64,000 nucleotides of DNA from GWA2-66-18 sp964537395 (lineage in GTDB: Bacteria > Elusimicrobiota > Elusimicrobia > UBA1565 > UBA9628): positions 1 to 64,000 of the forward strand of contig CAZIBN010000007.1 in the NCBI GenBank assembly GCA_964537395.1, read 5' to 3'. The position numbers and the translations under genes are program-made. Below, piece after piece: positions 23,785 through 31,946 of this stretch (positions are counted from its first letter, which is position 1; each line of letters begins with the position of its first letter). A model generated the notes under the pieces. That model did not search any database and was not told the origin of the DNA. It saw nothing but the letters and a program-made list of their open reading frames with translations.

Positions 23785-26700
23785 ATGATCATCGAGAGAA
23801 CCGTCGCGAAGAAGTCCCTGGCCGTGACCCTGGCCCTGGCCCTTTTCGCTTCCGCGCCGATGAGCGCCTGGTCTCAGACCCAGTCCGCAGCGGCCCGCGC
23901 GGGAAATAGCGCCGGAATCATCGGCGCCGTTGGCACGATGGGCACCATGACCCCGAATATGTCGGCGGTAATGGCTCCGGTGACGCTCCCTAGCCTTTCT
24001 CTGAACTCTCCGGCCCTCGTAGTCGCCCCCGCGGTGAAGGCGATGGCCGCGGCCCCGATCGCTTCGGCGCAGGCGATGCCTGCCGCGGCCATGCCCCTCG
24101 CCGTCGAGGCGCACCCGGTGATCGGCCTCATCAACGCTTTGCAGGCCAAGGGCATCGTTCTGCCCGAGACGATGTCTTCGCGTGAGGACGCAGCTAAACT
24201 GATCGTCGCGGCCCAGGCCATGCCCGAGGGCTCGGCCAAGCAGAACATGATCACGATGGCCGCCGCCATCAACGCCGCGAACAGCTCCGGCTCTTCTGCC
24301 GAGCTGGGCAAGATCTGGGACGCCGAGAAGGCTCGCGCCGAAGCTCCCGAAGCGGCGCCCGTCCAGGCCGGCGGCTGGCGCTCGGTCGTTACGCGCCTGC
24401 TCCCCGCTCCGCTCGCGAAGATGGTCGCGAAGAAAGCCTCTGACCCTGTTTCGCCGGCGAAGCCGGCAGATCCTGAGGACTACGCGGTGAAGATCGCGGA
24501 CCTGCACTACGCGCCCTCGGTCGCGCAGCTCCCGGAGAACACCTCCGCTATCCCCGTGTCGGACAACCAGGTCGTGGGCCAGGACGCCGCTCTGAAGGCG
24601 ATCCGGTTCGGCCTGCAGATGCCCGGCCGCCACTACAACCTCTTCGTCGCCGGCCCGGACGGCTCCGGCCGCGAGACGGCCCTGCGCCACATGCTCCCCG
24701 ACGTGGCCGCGAAGATGGCGACCCCCGGCGACCGCGTCGCCGTGACGAATTTCAAGGACAAGGAAAATCCGCTCGTGCTCGAGCTCGCGACGGGCCGCGC
24801 CCCGGCGTTCGTGAAGGGCGTGCGCAATTTCGTGGCGACGCTCAAGTCCTATCTGCCTCAGGTCCTCGGATCGGGCAAGATCGGCGAAGCAAAGAAGCAG
24901 ATCGTCGCGCAGATCCAGGAAGCCGGTGCTCAGCGCGAGGAGGCTTTCCAGGCCGAGGTCAAGGCGATCACGCTCGCCGGCGGCCTTTTCACCGTCGAGT
25001 TCTTCGCGAAGCCTTCCGGCGAGGGCCGCATGATGGTCGGCCTCAAGCTCATGCGCAATGGCCAGGCCGTCGATCCCGCCAACATGGACGCGGACATCGC
25101 CGCCGGGGCCTACACCCGCGAGCAGATCGAAGCGGCCATGAAGGAGCGGGACCAGAAATTCCCCGGCGTCATGGAGAAGTTCAAGGCCATGATGGAGCAG
25201 AACAACAAGGAGATGGAGGCCGCCCAGGAGCAGATCGGCAAGATGGAGACGCAGGCCGTCGCTTCCATCATCAACCAGGCCGGCGCGCCGCTGATGGAGG
25301 CGGTCATGCCTGAGGCCAAGGCGACCCCCGAGATGGCCGCGCTGCAGGCGAAGATCGATGCGTGGTCCGCCGATTTCGAGGCGCGCGTCTCCGCCGTCAA
25401 CGTCGACGGCTTCGGCATCGCCTTCATCCAGAACGGCAGCAAGCTCCAGGTCGCCTACACGCACGGCGGCGAGGCTCTGAGCCAGCAGAAGGTCGAAGCG
25501 CTCATGAAGGCCGGCCTGACCCCGGCCAAGTTCAAGCAGATCCAGGAAGCTCTCGGCGCGGCCGTCGAGCCCCTGCTCACCGAGTTCAAGGCGAAGAACC
25601 AGGAGTTCGGCGCCGCGCAGCAGGCGCTGGCCAAGAGCCAGCCCAAGACAACCGCCACGCCGGAGCAGCTCAAGGCCGCCTCCTACGTGAAGGCGCTGAT
25701 GAACTTCTCGGCGTCCAACTACCAGATCTTCATGGGCAAGATCGCCACGCCGGCCGATGAGGACGGCGAGGAAGGGATCAAGGACGCCCCCGGGCAGAAG
25801 GCGATGGACGCCCAGGACTTCTTCGAGGCCAGCGTCCTCTCCAGCAACGGCGGCAAGACGGGCGCCCCGGTGGTCTGGGTCAAGAATCCGTCCCTCGACA
25901 AGGTCTTCGGCAAGGCCGACGACAACAAGCGCACGATGATCATCCCGGGCGTGGGCCTCGTCAAGGGCGGCGCCCCGGGCGGCCCGACCTTGATCGGCGG
26001 CGCGATCCAGCAGGCCGAGGGCGGCTTCCTCGTGCTCGATTTCATGGACGTGCTGCGCGCTCCGGGCCTGTACCAGGCGTTGATGGCCGCCGTGAAGACC
26101 GGCGACGCGTCGATGGTCGAGGGCGGAATCCAGGGCCTGATGAACGGCAAGGGCGAGGCGTATCACGTCCCGAGCAAGGTCAAGGTCGTGCTGATCGGCT
26201 CTCCGAGCCTGCGCATGATGGTGGAGCGCCAGGACCAGGACTTCGCGATGAACTTTCAGGCGTCCGCCGACTTCCAGTCCACGCTCAAGGTCGGCGAGGA
26301 GTCGGTGGCCGGCTACGTGCAGTTCTTCAAGAAGGCCGTGCTGACGCTCGCCCGAGAGCTCAAGCAGGACGCGACGAACCTGACGCAGGACGCGATGAGC
26401 GCCCTCGTCGAGCAGGGCGCGCGCATGGCCGACTCCAATAAGAAGCTGACCGCGCAGTTTGGCGCGCTGTACAGCGTCGTCCGCGAGGCCACCTATTGGG
26501 CGCACGAGGCGGGCCGCAACGAGGTCCGCCGTGAGGACGTGGACACCGCGATGCAGACCAAGCAGGATCGCGAGGAGGTCTATCGCCAGCACATGCTTCA
26601 GACCTATAAGGACAACGTGTTCGTCGTGGAGACGACCGGCAAGAAGGTCGGCCAGATCAACGGCCTGGCCGTCATGGGCACCTTCGGCGTGCCGATGCGC

Positions 26701-27300
26701 ATCACCGTGGTGCCTTCCGCCGCGGCGGGCATGGGCGGGATCATCTCGGTGGACCGCAACGCCGGCCCGAACCAGACCGGCTCGTCCTTCAACAAGGCGC
26801 TGGGCATCGTCGAGGGCTTCCTCCAGAACCTGTTCGCGCAGAAGCGGCCGTTTCCGGCGCGCCTCTCGATTTCCTATGAACAGAACTACGGCGGCATCGA
26901 CGGCGACTCGGCGACCTCGACGGAGATCTACTCGATCCTGTCGGCGCTCTCGGGTGTTCCGATCGGCCAGAACTTCGCCGTGACCGGCTCGGCCGACCAG
27001 TTCGGCAACGTGCAGGCTATCGGCGGCGTGAACCACAAGATCGAGGGCTTCTACGAGCTCGCGAAGGCTCGCGGCCTGACGGGCGATCAGGGCATCGTGA
27101 TCCCGCAGGCGAACGTGGCTGACCTCCAGCTCTCGCTCGAGGTGGTGGAGGCCGTGAAGGCCGGCAAGTTCCACATCTACGCCGTCAGCCACGTCAGCCA
27201 GGGCCTCGAGATCCTGACCGGCGTCGCCTACTCGGAGATCCTCGCCAAGTCGCGCGCGAACCTGGCGCAGATGGGCAAGCCGGAAGCCAAGAAGAACTGA
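23785..27300 (+). CDS. Lon-type (S16) AAA+ protease with secretory leader
   Basis: 1171 residues. Signal peptide 1-30 (SAPMSAWS, then QT), Ala/Met/Pro-rich segment to about 230, then a LonB/YcbZ-like (AAA_32) region. The nucleotide loop is VAGPDGSGRETAL (near 290), with Arg where Walker A usually has Lys; a Walker B-like GGFLVLDFMD is near 750. The S16 protease domain is intact: Ser1042 in GDSATS and Lys1085 in VNHKIEGF, 43 residues apart as in E. coli Lon. A helical insertion (about 370-620) is long. AAA proteases act in the cytoplasm, so the leader is anomalous. Start is set by AGAGGAG before ATG at 23785; a Rho-independent terminator follows. Confidence 0.9.
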   Translation: MIIERTVAKKSLAVTLALALFASAPMSAWSQTQSAAARAGNSAGIIGAVGTMGTMTPNMSAVMAPVTLPSLSLNSPALVVAPAVKAMAAAPIASAQAMPAAAMPLAVEAHPVIGLINALQAKGIVLPETMSSREDAAKLIVAAQAMPEGSAKQNMITMAAAINAANSSGSSAELGKIWDAEKARAEAPEAAPVQAGGWRSVVTRLLPAPLAKMVAKKASDPVSPAKPADPEDYAVKIADLHYAPSVAQLPENTSAIPVSDNQVVGQDAALKAIRFGLQMPGRHYNLFVAGPDGSGRETALRHMLPDVAAKMATPGDRVAVTNFKDKENPLVLELATGRAPAFVKGVRNFVATLKSYLPQVLGSGKIGEAKKQIVAQIQEAGAQREEAFQAEVKAITLAGGLFTVEFFAKPSGEGRMMVGLKLMRNGQAVDPANMDADIAAGAYTREQIEAAMKERDQKFPGVMEKFKAMMEQNNKEMEAAQEQIGKMETQAVASIINQAGAPLMEAVMPEAKATPEMAALQAKIDAWSADFEARVSAVNVDGFGIAFIQNGSKLQVAYTHGGEALSQQKVEALMKAGLTPAKFKQIQEALGAAVEPLLTEFKAKNQEFGAAQQALAKSQPKTTATPEQLKAASYVKALMNFSASNYQIFMGKIATPADEDGEEGIKDAPGQKAMDAQDFFEASVLSSNGGKTGAPVVWVKNPSLDKVFGKADDNKRTMIIPGVGLVKGGAPGGPTLIGGAIQQAEGGFLVLDFMDVLRAPGLYQALMAAVKTGDASMVEGGIQGLMNGKGEAYHVPSKVKVVLIGSPSLRMMVERQDQDFAMNFQASADFQSTLKVGEESVAGYVQFFKKAVLTLARELKQDATNLTQDAMSALVEQGARMADSNKKLTAQFGALYSVVREATYWAHEAGRNEVRREDVDTAMQTKQDREEVYRQHMLQTYKDNVFVVETTGKKVGQINGLAVMGTFGVPMRITVVPSAAAGMGGIISVDRNAGPNQTGSSFNKALGIVEGFLQNLFAQKRPFPARLSISYEQNYGGIDGDSATSTEIYSILSALSGVPIGQNFAVTGSADQFGNVQAIGGVNHKIEGFYELAKARGLTGDQGIVIPQANVADLQLSLEVVEAVKAGKFHIYAVSHVSQGLEILTGVAYSEILAKSRANLAQMGKPEAKKN

Positions 27301-27328
27301 TTCATCTGACTAGCGACGTTTTGAAAGG

Positions 27329-27377
27329 AGCCTCCGTGCGATTCGCGTTCGGCGAATCGACGGGGGCTTCTCTTTTT
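27329..27377 (+). terminator. Rho-independent terminator of the Lon-like gene
   Basis: Stem AGCCTCCGT/GCGATTCGC paired with GCGAATCG/ACGGGGGCT (one bulged base, one G-T pair), loop GTTCG, followed by TCTCTTTTT. It begins 29 bases after the stop at 27300. Its upper stem GATTCGC.TTCGGCGAATC recurs at 54725-54743 inside another leader gene. Confidence 0.9.
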
Positions 27378-27394
27378 ACGGTAAACTGAACCCA

Positions 27395-28258
27395 GTGCAC
27401 CCTCGCAATCGGCACAGCGGCCGTTACGACTTCGATCTGCTCGTGAAGAGCTCTCCCGAGCTTGAGGCCGTCGCGTACCTGAATCCTTCCGGGGAGCCCA
27501 CGATCGACTTCACCGATCCGGAATCGGTGCTGATCCTCAATCGAGCCCTGCTGAGAACCTATTACGGCGTGAAGGAGTGGGTTCTGCCGCCCGGCTATCT
27601 TTGCCCGCCGATCCCTGGCCGAGCCGATTACGTGCATCACGCGGCGGACCTTCTGGACCTGCGGCGGGGGGACTCCGTTCGGGTGCTCGACGTCGGTGTC
27701 GGCGCCAACTGTGTGTATCCGATCATCGGCCGGGCCGAGTACGGGTGGCGATTCACGGGCTGCGACACCGATCCTGTCGCCCTGGCCTCCGCGCAGCGCA
27801 TCGTCGAGTCGAACCCCGGGCTGGCTGGCGGTGTGGATCTGCGCCTGCAGACGGGCTCCTCATCGATCCTGGAGGGGATCATCAACAGCGGGGAGTCGTT
27901 CGACCTCGTGATGTGCAACCCGCCGTTTCACGCGTCGCTCGAGGACGCGCGTAAGGCCGCCCGCGACAAATGGGAGAAGCTCGGCCGGCAGCCCGAGGCC
28001 GAACGTAATTTCGGAGGCGCGGAGAACGAGCTGTGGTCTCCGGGCGGCGAGGAGGCCTTCGTGCGCCGCCTGATCGAGGAGAGCGCGGACTTCCGGACGC
28101 AGGCTCTCTGGTTCACCGTCCTGATCTCGAAGGTCTCGACCTTGCCCGTCGTCGAGAAGGCCTTGAACAAGGCCGGCGCGCTCCAGCGGCGGCGCATTGA
28201 CATGGCGCAGGGGCAGAAGAAAAGCCGGATCGCGGCCTGGTCCTTCCGCGCACCGTAG
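27395..28258 (+). CDS. rlmF: 23S rRNA (adenine(1618)-N6)-methyltransferase
   Basis: 287 residues. LHPRN-type start (GTG codon, then HPRNRHSGRYDFDLLV) and DFTDPESVLILNRALL are diagnostic of RlmF. Motif I is VRVLDVGVGANCVYPIIG, and MCNPPFHAS is the N6-adenine motif IV (NPPF). It modifies A1618 of 23S rRNA in known homologues. The GTG is 7 bases after TAAACT (27382-27387), directly behind the terminator of the protease gene. Confidence 0.95.
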   Translation: MHPRNRHSGRYDFDLLVKSSPELEAVAYLNPSGEPTIDFTDPESVLILNRALLRTYYGVKEWVLPPGYLCPPIPGRADYVHHAADLLDLRRGDSVRVLDVGVGANCVYPIIGRAEYGWRFTGCDTDPVALASAQRIVESNPGLAGGVDLRLQTGSSSILEGIINSGESFDLVMCNPPFHASLEDARKAARDKWEKLGRQPEAERNFGGAENELWSPGGEEAFVRRLIEESADFRTQALWFTVLISKVSTLPVVEKALNKAGALQRRRIDMAQGQKKSRIAAWSFRAP

Positions 28259-28292
28259 GGAACTTTTCGACCCCTTCGATCGTATGATTGGT

Positions 28293-28739
28293 ATGAAAGA
28301 AATCCTGAATTCTGCCGATCCGGTTCGTGACGCCATCGCGCATGGAGAAGCCGCGCCTGCCGCGTTCGCCTCCTGGCCGCTGCCCGAGTTCCTGATGCGC
28401 CTGCGCATCCGCTTCAGCCTCAATCGAAAGCAGCTCGCCGCCAAGGCCGGCGTATCGGCGTCCCTGATCGGGCGCGCCGAGAAGGGCGCCGACGTGCGGC
28501 TCAGCACTCTTCGGAAGATATACGCCGCCGTGGGCTGCCGATTATTGGTTCTGCCCACGGGGGCGCTTTACGACATGGATTGGACCAACGCGCATCTCGA
28601 CAACGCGTGGTTCGACGAAGGCCGCGCGCAAGCTCGGTATGGTCGGGGAGCCGATGATCGAATACGCAATATCAACGTCCCCGGGGAGACCGAAATTCAC
28701 GGAAACGCTATTTTACTTTCGGCGCCGGAAGTGAAATGA
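28293..28739 (+). CDS. XRE-family helix-turn-helix regulator
   Basis: 148 residues. The HTH lies at about 40-95: RIRFSLNRKQLAAKAGVSAS followed by LIGRAEKGADVRLSTLRKIY, a Cro/C1-type fold similar to HipB-like antitoxins. The C-terminal 50 residues are unique. ATG at 28293 is preferred (4 bases after TATGAT, 28283-28288); an ATG three codons earlier overlaps that hexamer. No toxin partner is adjacent, so it is probably a free-standing regulator. Confidence 0.8.
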   Translation: MKEILNSADPVRDAIAHGEAAPAAFASWPLPEFLMRLRIRFSLNRKQLAAKAGVSASLIGRAEKGADVRLSTLRKIYAAVGCRLLVLPTGALYDMDWTNAHLDNAWFDEGRAQARYGRGADDRIRNINVPGETEIHGNAILLSAPEVK

Positions 28740-28748
28740 ACGGATGCG

Positions 28749-29273
28749 CTAGTAAACGGCTTCCCAGTCGCGGTAGGTCACGCGGAACTCCACGCGCCGG
28801 TTCTTGGCGCGGCCCTCGTCGGTCGAGTTGTCCGCGATGGGCCTCGAGTAGCCCATGCCTTTGAAGCGGATCGTGGGCGGGTCGACTCCCTCCCTGACGA
28901 GAAAGCTCTTCACCGCGCGCGCGCGGCGCTCGCTGAGGTCCAGGTTGTACTCCGACGAGCCCACGCTGTCGGTGTGCGCCAGGCAGATGATCTTCAGGCG
29001 CGGATTCTTGATCAGGAGCTGTGCGACGAGGCTCAAGGTCGGATCGGACTCGGGCGTGATCGCGTCCCGGTCGAACTCGAATTGGATCTTGGGCAAGGTG
29101 CCGGTCTCCACCTTCTTCTGGATGTCGGCCAGCGCTTCGCGCGCGCGGCGCTCCTCGGCGTCGTTGTCTCGGACGTAGGACTGGCGGTCGTCGTCGTTGA
29201 TGAGGATGGTGGGGGGGCCCGCTTTGCACGCGCACAGGAGGCCGAGGACGGCGATGGCGAGGAGTTTATTCAC
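28749..29273 (-). CDS. OmpA/Pal-family peptidoglycan-binding lipoprotein
   Basis: 174 residues. Lipobox LLCAC with the acylated Cys at position 17, then a linker and an OmpA domain (about 60-170): IQFEFDRDAITPESDPTL, CLAHTDSVGSSEYNLDLSER and FKGMGYSRPIADN, where the Asp and Arg residues contact diaminopimelate in known OmpA-like domains. It would tether the outer membrane to the wall. Start is GTG at 29273, 6 bases after the TACACT of a TTGCGC-17-TACACT promoter; a longer upstream frame crosses the tRNA and is rejected. Confidence 0.92.
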   Translation of the reverse strand: MNKLLAIAVLGLLCACKAGPPTILINDDDRQSYVRDNDAEERRAREALADIQKKVETGTLPKIQFEFDRDAITPESDPTLSLVAQLLIKNPRLKIICLAHTDSVGSSEYNLDLSERRARAVKSFLVREGVDPPTIRFKGMGYSRPIADNSTDEGRAKNRRVEFRVTYRDWEAVY

Positions 29274-29279
29274 GAGGTT

Positions 29280-29308
29280 AGTGTACCCGCGCGCCGTGCC
29301 GCGCGCAA
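29280..29308 (-). promoter_or_regulatory. Promoter of the OmpA lipoprotein gene
   Basis: TTGCGC (29308-29303), 17 bases, TACACT (29285-29280), 6 bases to the GTG at 29273. A divergent TATAAT (29330-29335) serves the tRNA. Confidence 0.7.
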
Positions 29309-29351
29309 GGACGGAATTGTTAAGAGTGCTATAATCAGATCGCGGTCTTAC

Positions 29352-29424
29352 CGGGGCGTAGCTCAATTGGCAGAGCGCATGGTTTGGGACCATGAGGTTC
29401 CCGGTTCGAGACCGGGCGCCCCGA
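29352..29424 (+). tRNA. tRNA-Pro (anticodon TGG)
   Basis: 73 bases forming a complete cloverleaf: acceptor CGGGGCG/CGCCCCG with discriminator A, D arm GCTC...GAGC, anticodon stem CATGG/CCATG with loop TTTGGGA (TGG reads proline), T arm CCCGG-TTCGAGA-CCGGG. C1-G72 and A73 are the usual bacterial proline identity bases. CCA is not encoded. GCGGTCT (29342-29348) and AGACCGC (29424-29430) extend the pairing around the gene, probably in the precursor. TATAAT at 29330-29335 is the -10. Confidence 0.97.
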
Positions 29425-29437
29425 GACCGCCCCGGTA

Positions 29438-29465
29438 TTGACGGCCCGTGCCAATCCGCTATCCT
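29438..29465 (+). promoter_or_regulatory. Promoter of the TPR protein gene
   Basis: TTGACG (29438-29443), 16 bases, TATCCT (29460-29465), 10 bases to the ATG at 29476. Confidence 0.7.
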
Positions 29466-29475
29466 TATTGGGCGC

Positions 29476-29952
29476 ATGAAAACCGTTCTTGCCCTCGCCC
29501 TCCTGTTCCTGACCTTCCCGGCCGCGGCCCGCCGCGCAGATCGGGTCGATGCCGACTTCAAGAAGATCGATCAGCTGATCGAAAGGGGCGAGTACACGAG
29601 AGCCCGGGATGCGCTTGACGACGTGCTGGCCGAGCTCAGGCCGGGGGATCCTCGTCTGGTGCGCTATCACGAGCGCGTCGGGGCCGCCTGGCTGCGCGAG
29701 GGAGATATCTCCATGGCGCGATCATCCTTCACGTCTGCGCTCAAGGTGATCCAGCGTCTGAAGGTCTCCGACGACGCCGCCGCGAGAGCCTACGCCGGCA
29801 TGGGCCTGTGCCTGAGGCGTGAGGAGAACGACAGCTACGCCCTCAAGTTCTTCAAGAGGGCGCTTGGCTTCAAGCTCGACGAGGGTACCAGGATGTTCGT
29901 GGAGGACCAGATCCGCGAGATCGAAGGCCTTCCGCCCGTTCCCGCCCGCTAG
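29476..29952 (+). CDS. Secreted TPR-repeat protein
   Basis: 158 residues. Signal peptide MKTVLALALLFLTFPAAA, then helical repeats from about 25: FKKIDQLIERGEYTRARDAL, YHERVGAAWLREGDISMARS and AYAGMGLCLRREENDSYAL have TPR-type A/B helix spacing. Likely a periplasmic scaffold; partner unknown. Lies just downstream of tRNA-Pro with its own promoter. Confidence 0.75.
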   Translation: MKTVLALALLFLTFPAAARRADRVDADFKKIDQLIERGEYTRARDALDDVLAELRPGDPRLVRYHERVGAAWLREGDISMARSSFTSALKVIQRLKVSDDAAARAYAGMGLCLRREENDSYALKFFKRALGFKLDEGTRMFVEDQIREIEGLPPVPAR

Positions 29953-30000
29953 ATCAGGGGCCTGGTGGCGGCATCCGCCGTGCCCTGTTATACTGCGCCC

Positions 30001-30531
30001 ATGCCCGCCCGCGCGCGCGTCCCGGACGCCTTCTTCCACCTGGCTCTCTGGCTCGGCATCATCGTCTTCGTCATCATGCTGGGCGTCGGCTTCGCCGCGC
30101 AAGCCTCGGATCGGTCCCCTTGGCCGTGGTGGCTCGGTTCCGTCGCGGCGTTCCTTCCATTCGCCCTTATCGTCTGGCTCCGGAAGACCGGCCGCATCGA
30201 GCTGATCGATACGGAGGAGGCCGAGCAGAGGTCGATGGACCGCTTCGTCGACAGGGCCGTCCGTGTTTTCGTGCTGTTTCCGCGGAGTTGGCGTCTGGCT
30301 CTGTGGCTCACGGGGACGATAGCCGTTTCCATTCTTTATCTGGCGTTGATGTGCCTGGAGTGGAACTCCAACGCGTATGCGGACCGCCTTGTCATCTTCT
30401 CCGGCCGGTTCGCTCATCCCGAATATGCCGCACGGCTGCTCATCGCCGTCGGGTTCGTCGGTGCGGCCTACGAGACCTTCGCCGTCATCCGCGACGCGAA
30501 GGTGCGGGGAACGCCCGGCAAGGAGCCCTGA
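30001..30531 (+). CDS. Four-helix integral membrane protein of unknown function
   Basis: 176 residues with about four membrane segments: FHLALWLGIIVFVIMLGVGF, WLGSVAAFLPFALIVWL, LALWLTGTIAVSILYLALM and ARLLIAVGFVGAAYETFAVI. A soluble loop (about 60-95) is acidic. No family recognised. TATACT (29989-29994) is 6 bases before the ATG, so the transcript is probably leaderless. Its end is convergent with the gene at 30537, 5 bases apart. Confidence 0.7.
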   Translation: MPARARVPDAFFHLALWLGIIVFVIMLGVGFAAQASDRSPWPWWLGSVAAFLPFALIVWLRKTGRIELIDTEEAEQRSMDRFVDRAVRVFVLFPRSWRLALWLTGTIAVSILYLALMCLEWNSNAYADRLVIFSGRFAHPEYAARLLIAVGFVGAAYETFAVIRDAKVRGTPGKEP

Positions 30532-30536
30532 GGTCG

Positions 30537-31034
30537 TTACTTCGCTATAGAACCGCTCTCATCCAGCCGCCAGGGGCTATGCGCGAGCTTCAGATCGGCA
30601 GGGCAGGACAGGGTCTCCAGCTCCGCGACGGAGTAGAGTGCGATGCCGCGTCCTCCGGGCTCCGTGAACAAAGTGACATGGGCCGGCATACGCGGCACCG
30701 TGTCGAGGGGGAGGTCCAGCGTTTTTTCCAGGCGCGCACAGTAGGCTTCCTGCCCCGAAACCTCGACGAGCTCGATGAGGCAGCGCTTCCCGCCCTTCTG
30801 AACGAGACGATAAGCCCCGGTCGGCTTGACCGTGAACTCGAGGCCGCTCGCGGCCGCTACTAGGGCCGCGCCGTCGTGCTTGTCGCGGGAACCGACGATC
30901 GTGACGTGAAGCTCGCTCTTGCGGACGAAGCGCTCTCCCCGAAACTCGATGAGCGCCGGCAGGCGCTCCGCCCCGGGGAGGGGGAGGATGGCCGTGCGCC
31001 CCTGCTCATCGACGATCAGTATGATCGGCTTCAG
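30537..31034 (-). CDS. Candidate 2H phosphoesterase with no ATG/GTG/TTG start
   Basis: An open frame of 165 codons after the second SPFH gene, with no standard start until a GTG near codon 113. A CTG at 31034 overlaps the preceding TGA (CTGA), the same stop-start geometry as ATGA, GTGA and TTGA junctions elsewhere in this window. The protein has two HxT motifs, LHVTIVG (His43) and AHVTLFT (His119), the pattern of 2H phosphoesterases such as LigT or cyclic phosphodiesterases. The frame is uninterrupted and has coding-like codon use (KPIILIVDEQGRTAILPL). The gene is well supported; the CTG start and family are inference. Confidence 0.6.
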   Translation of the reverse strand: MKPIILIVDEQGRTAILPLPGAERLPALIEFRGERFVRKSELHVTIVGSRDKHDGAALVAAASGLEFTVKPTGAYRLVQKGGKRCLIELVEVSGQEAYCARLEKTLDLPLDTVPRMPAHVTLFTEPGGRGIALYSVAELETLSCPADLKLAHSPWRLDESGSIAK

Positions 31035-31945
31035 GCGTTCGGATTCGACGGCGGGGCGTCGACGCGCGCGGCGATCATCTGCCGGAGCATGTCAGAGCCG
31101 GGAGGGACCATGGTGATCTGCGCGCCGCTCTCGAGCACGCGCTGGACCTCCAGGATCTCGAACATGGCCTGAAGTATGTCGGGCGCCGAGGAGATCTCCT
31201 TCAGGGCGTTGCCGACGATCTTGGGGCGCAGGGCCGCGGCCTCGCCGAAGGCGATGGACGCCTGGCGCTGGGCGGTGCTGGCGATGATGTTGACCTGGTT
31301 CTCGCCGTCTTGCTTGATCGACGAGGTCACCTGGCGTAGGCGGTTCACCACCTTCTCCTCGATCTGCTTGATCATGCGCGGATCGCGCAGGTGGACCTTA
31401 CGGATGTAGACGGAGCCGAGCTTGTAGCCCCATTCGTGGGACTTCGGCGACACTTCCTCTCGCACGACCTGGCTCATCTGGTGTCGCGAGCCGAGCATGG
31501 CCGCGAGCTTCATGTTCGACAGCGAGCGCACCGTGGCGTTGCTGACGTTGGCCGCGAGCGAGCCTCTCGGGTCGGCGTTCTTGAACAGGAAGGCGACCGG
31601 ATCGGAGACGTACATCTCGTACCAGATGCCGATGCCCATCGGCGCGCCTTCCTCGGAGTTGACGGGCTCGGAGCGGCGATAGACCTGGTCCATGCGCATG
31701 TCGAGCGTGTAGCATGTGCCGATCCAGTTGACGATGAGCGCGGCGGGCCCTATCTTCAGCCACAGGAAGTGGATTCCGGGCTCGGTGATCGTCTCAAGGA
31801 CGTTGCCGAACAGCACGAAGACCTTCGAGGTGCCCTCGTGGACGATCGTGTAGAACCCGAGCATGCGCAGAAAGCCGAGCAGCACGGGAACAAGGATGAA
31901 AAGACCGAAGAACGTCACGCCTGCGGCGAGCGTAAAGGGGTTCAT
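31031..31945 (-). CDS. SPFH/band-7 membrane protein (slipin-like), second of a pair
   Basis: 304 residues. One N-terminal membrane segment (FTLAAGVTFFGLFILVPVLL), then a band-7 domain (about 35-230) including VFVLFGNVLETITEPGIHFL, YEMYVSDPVAFLF, and a helical region with ENQVNIIASTAQRQASIAF. SPFH proteins oligomerise into membrane rings that organise microdomains or restrain proteases. It follows another SPFH gene after a single base, as with hflK/hflC, and may form a heteromeric complex. The downstream phosphoesterase-like frame overlaps its stop. Confidence 0.9.
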   Translation of the reverse strand: MNPFTLAAGVTFFGLFILVPVLLGFLRMLGFYTIVHEGTSKVFVLFGNVLETITEPGIHFLWLKIGPAALIVNWIGTCYTLDMRMDQVYRRSEPVNSEEGAPMGIGIWYEMYVSDPVAFLFKNADPRGSLAANVSNATVRSLSNMKLAAMLGSRHQMSQVVREEVSPKSHEWGYKLGSVYIRKVHLRDPRMIKQIEEKVVNRLRQVTSSIKQDGENQVNIIASTAQRQASIAFGEAAALRPKIVGNALKEISSAPDILQAMFEILEVQRVLESGAQITMVPPGSDMLRQMIAARVDAPPSNPNA

Positions 31946-31946
31946 G

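Noticed and set aside
23770..27192. A 1140-codon open frame on the minus strand across the Lon-like gene
   Set aside because: The plus-strand frame has signal peptide, AAA+ and S16 motifs, ribosome-binding site and terminator; the minus frame is rich in His, Arg, Leu and Asp repeats typical of antisense frames in GC-rich genes.
28714..28731. Hairpin at the end of the XRE gene as a terminator
   Set aside because: ACTTTCGGCGCCGGAAGT is an imperfect palindrome inside codons and is not followed by a T-run.
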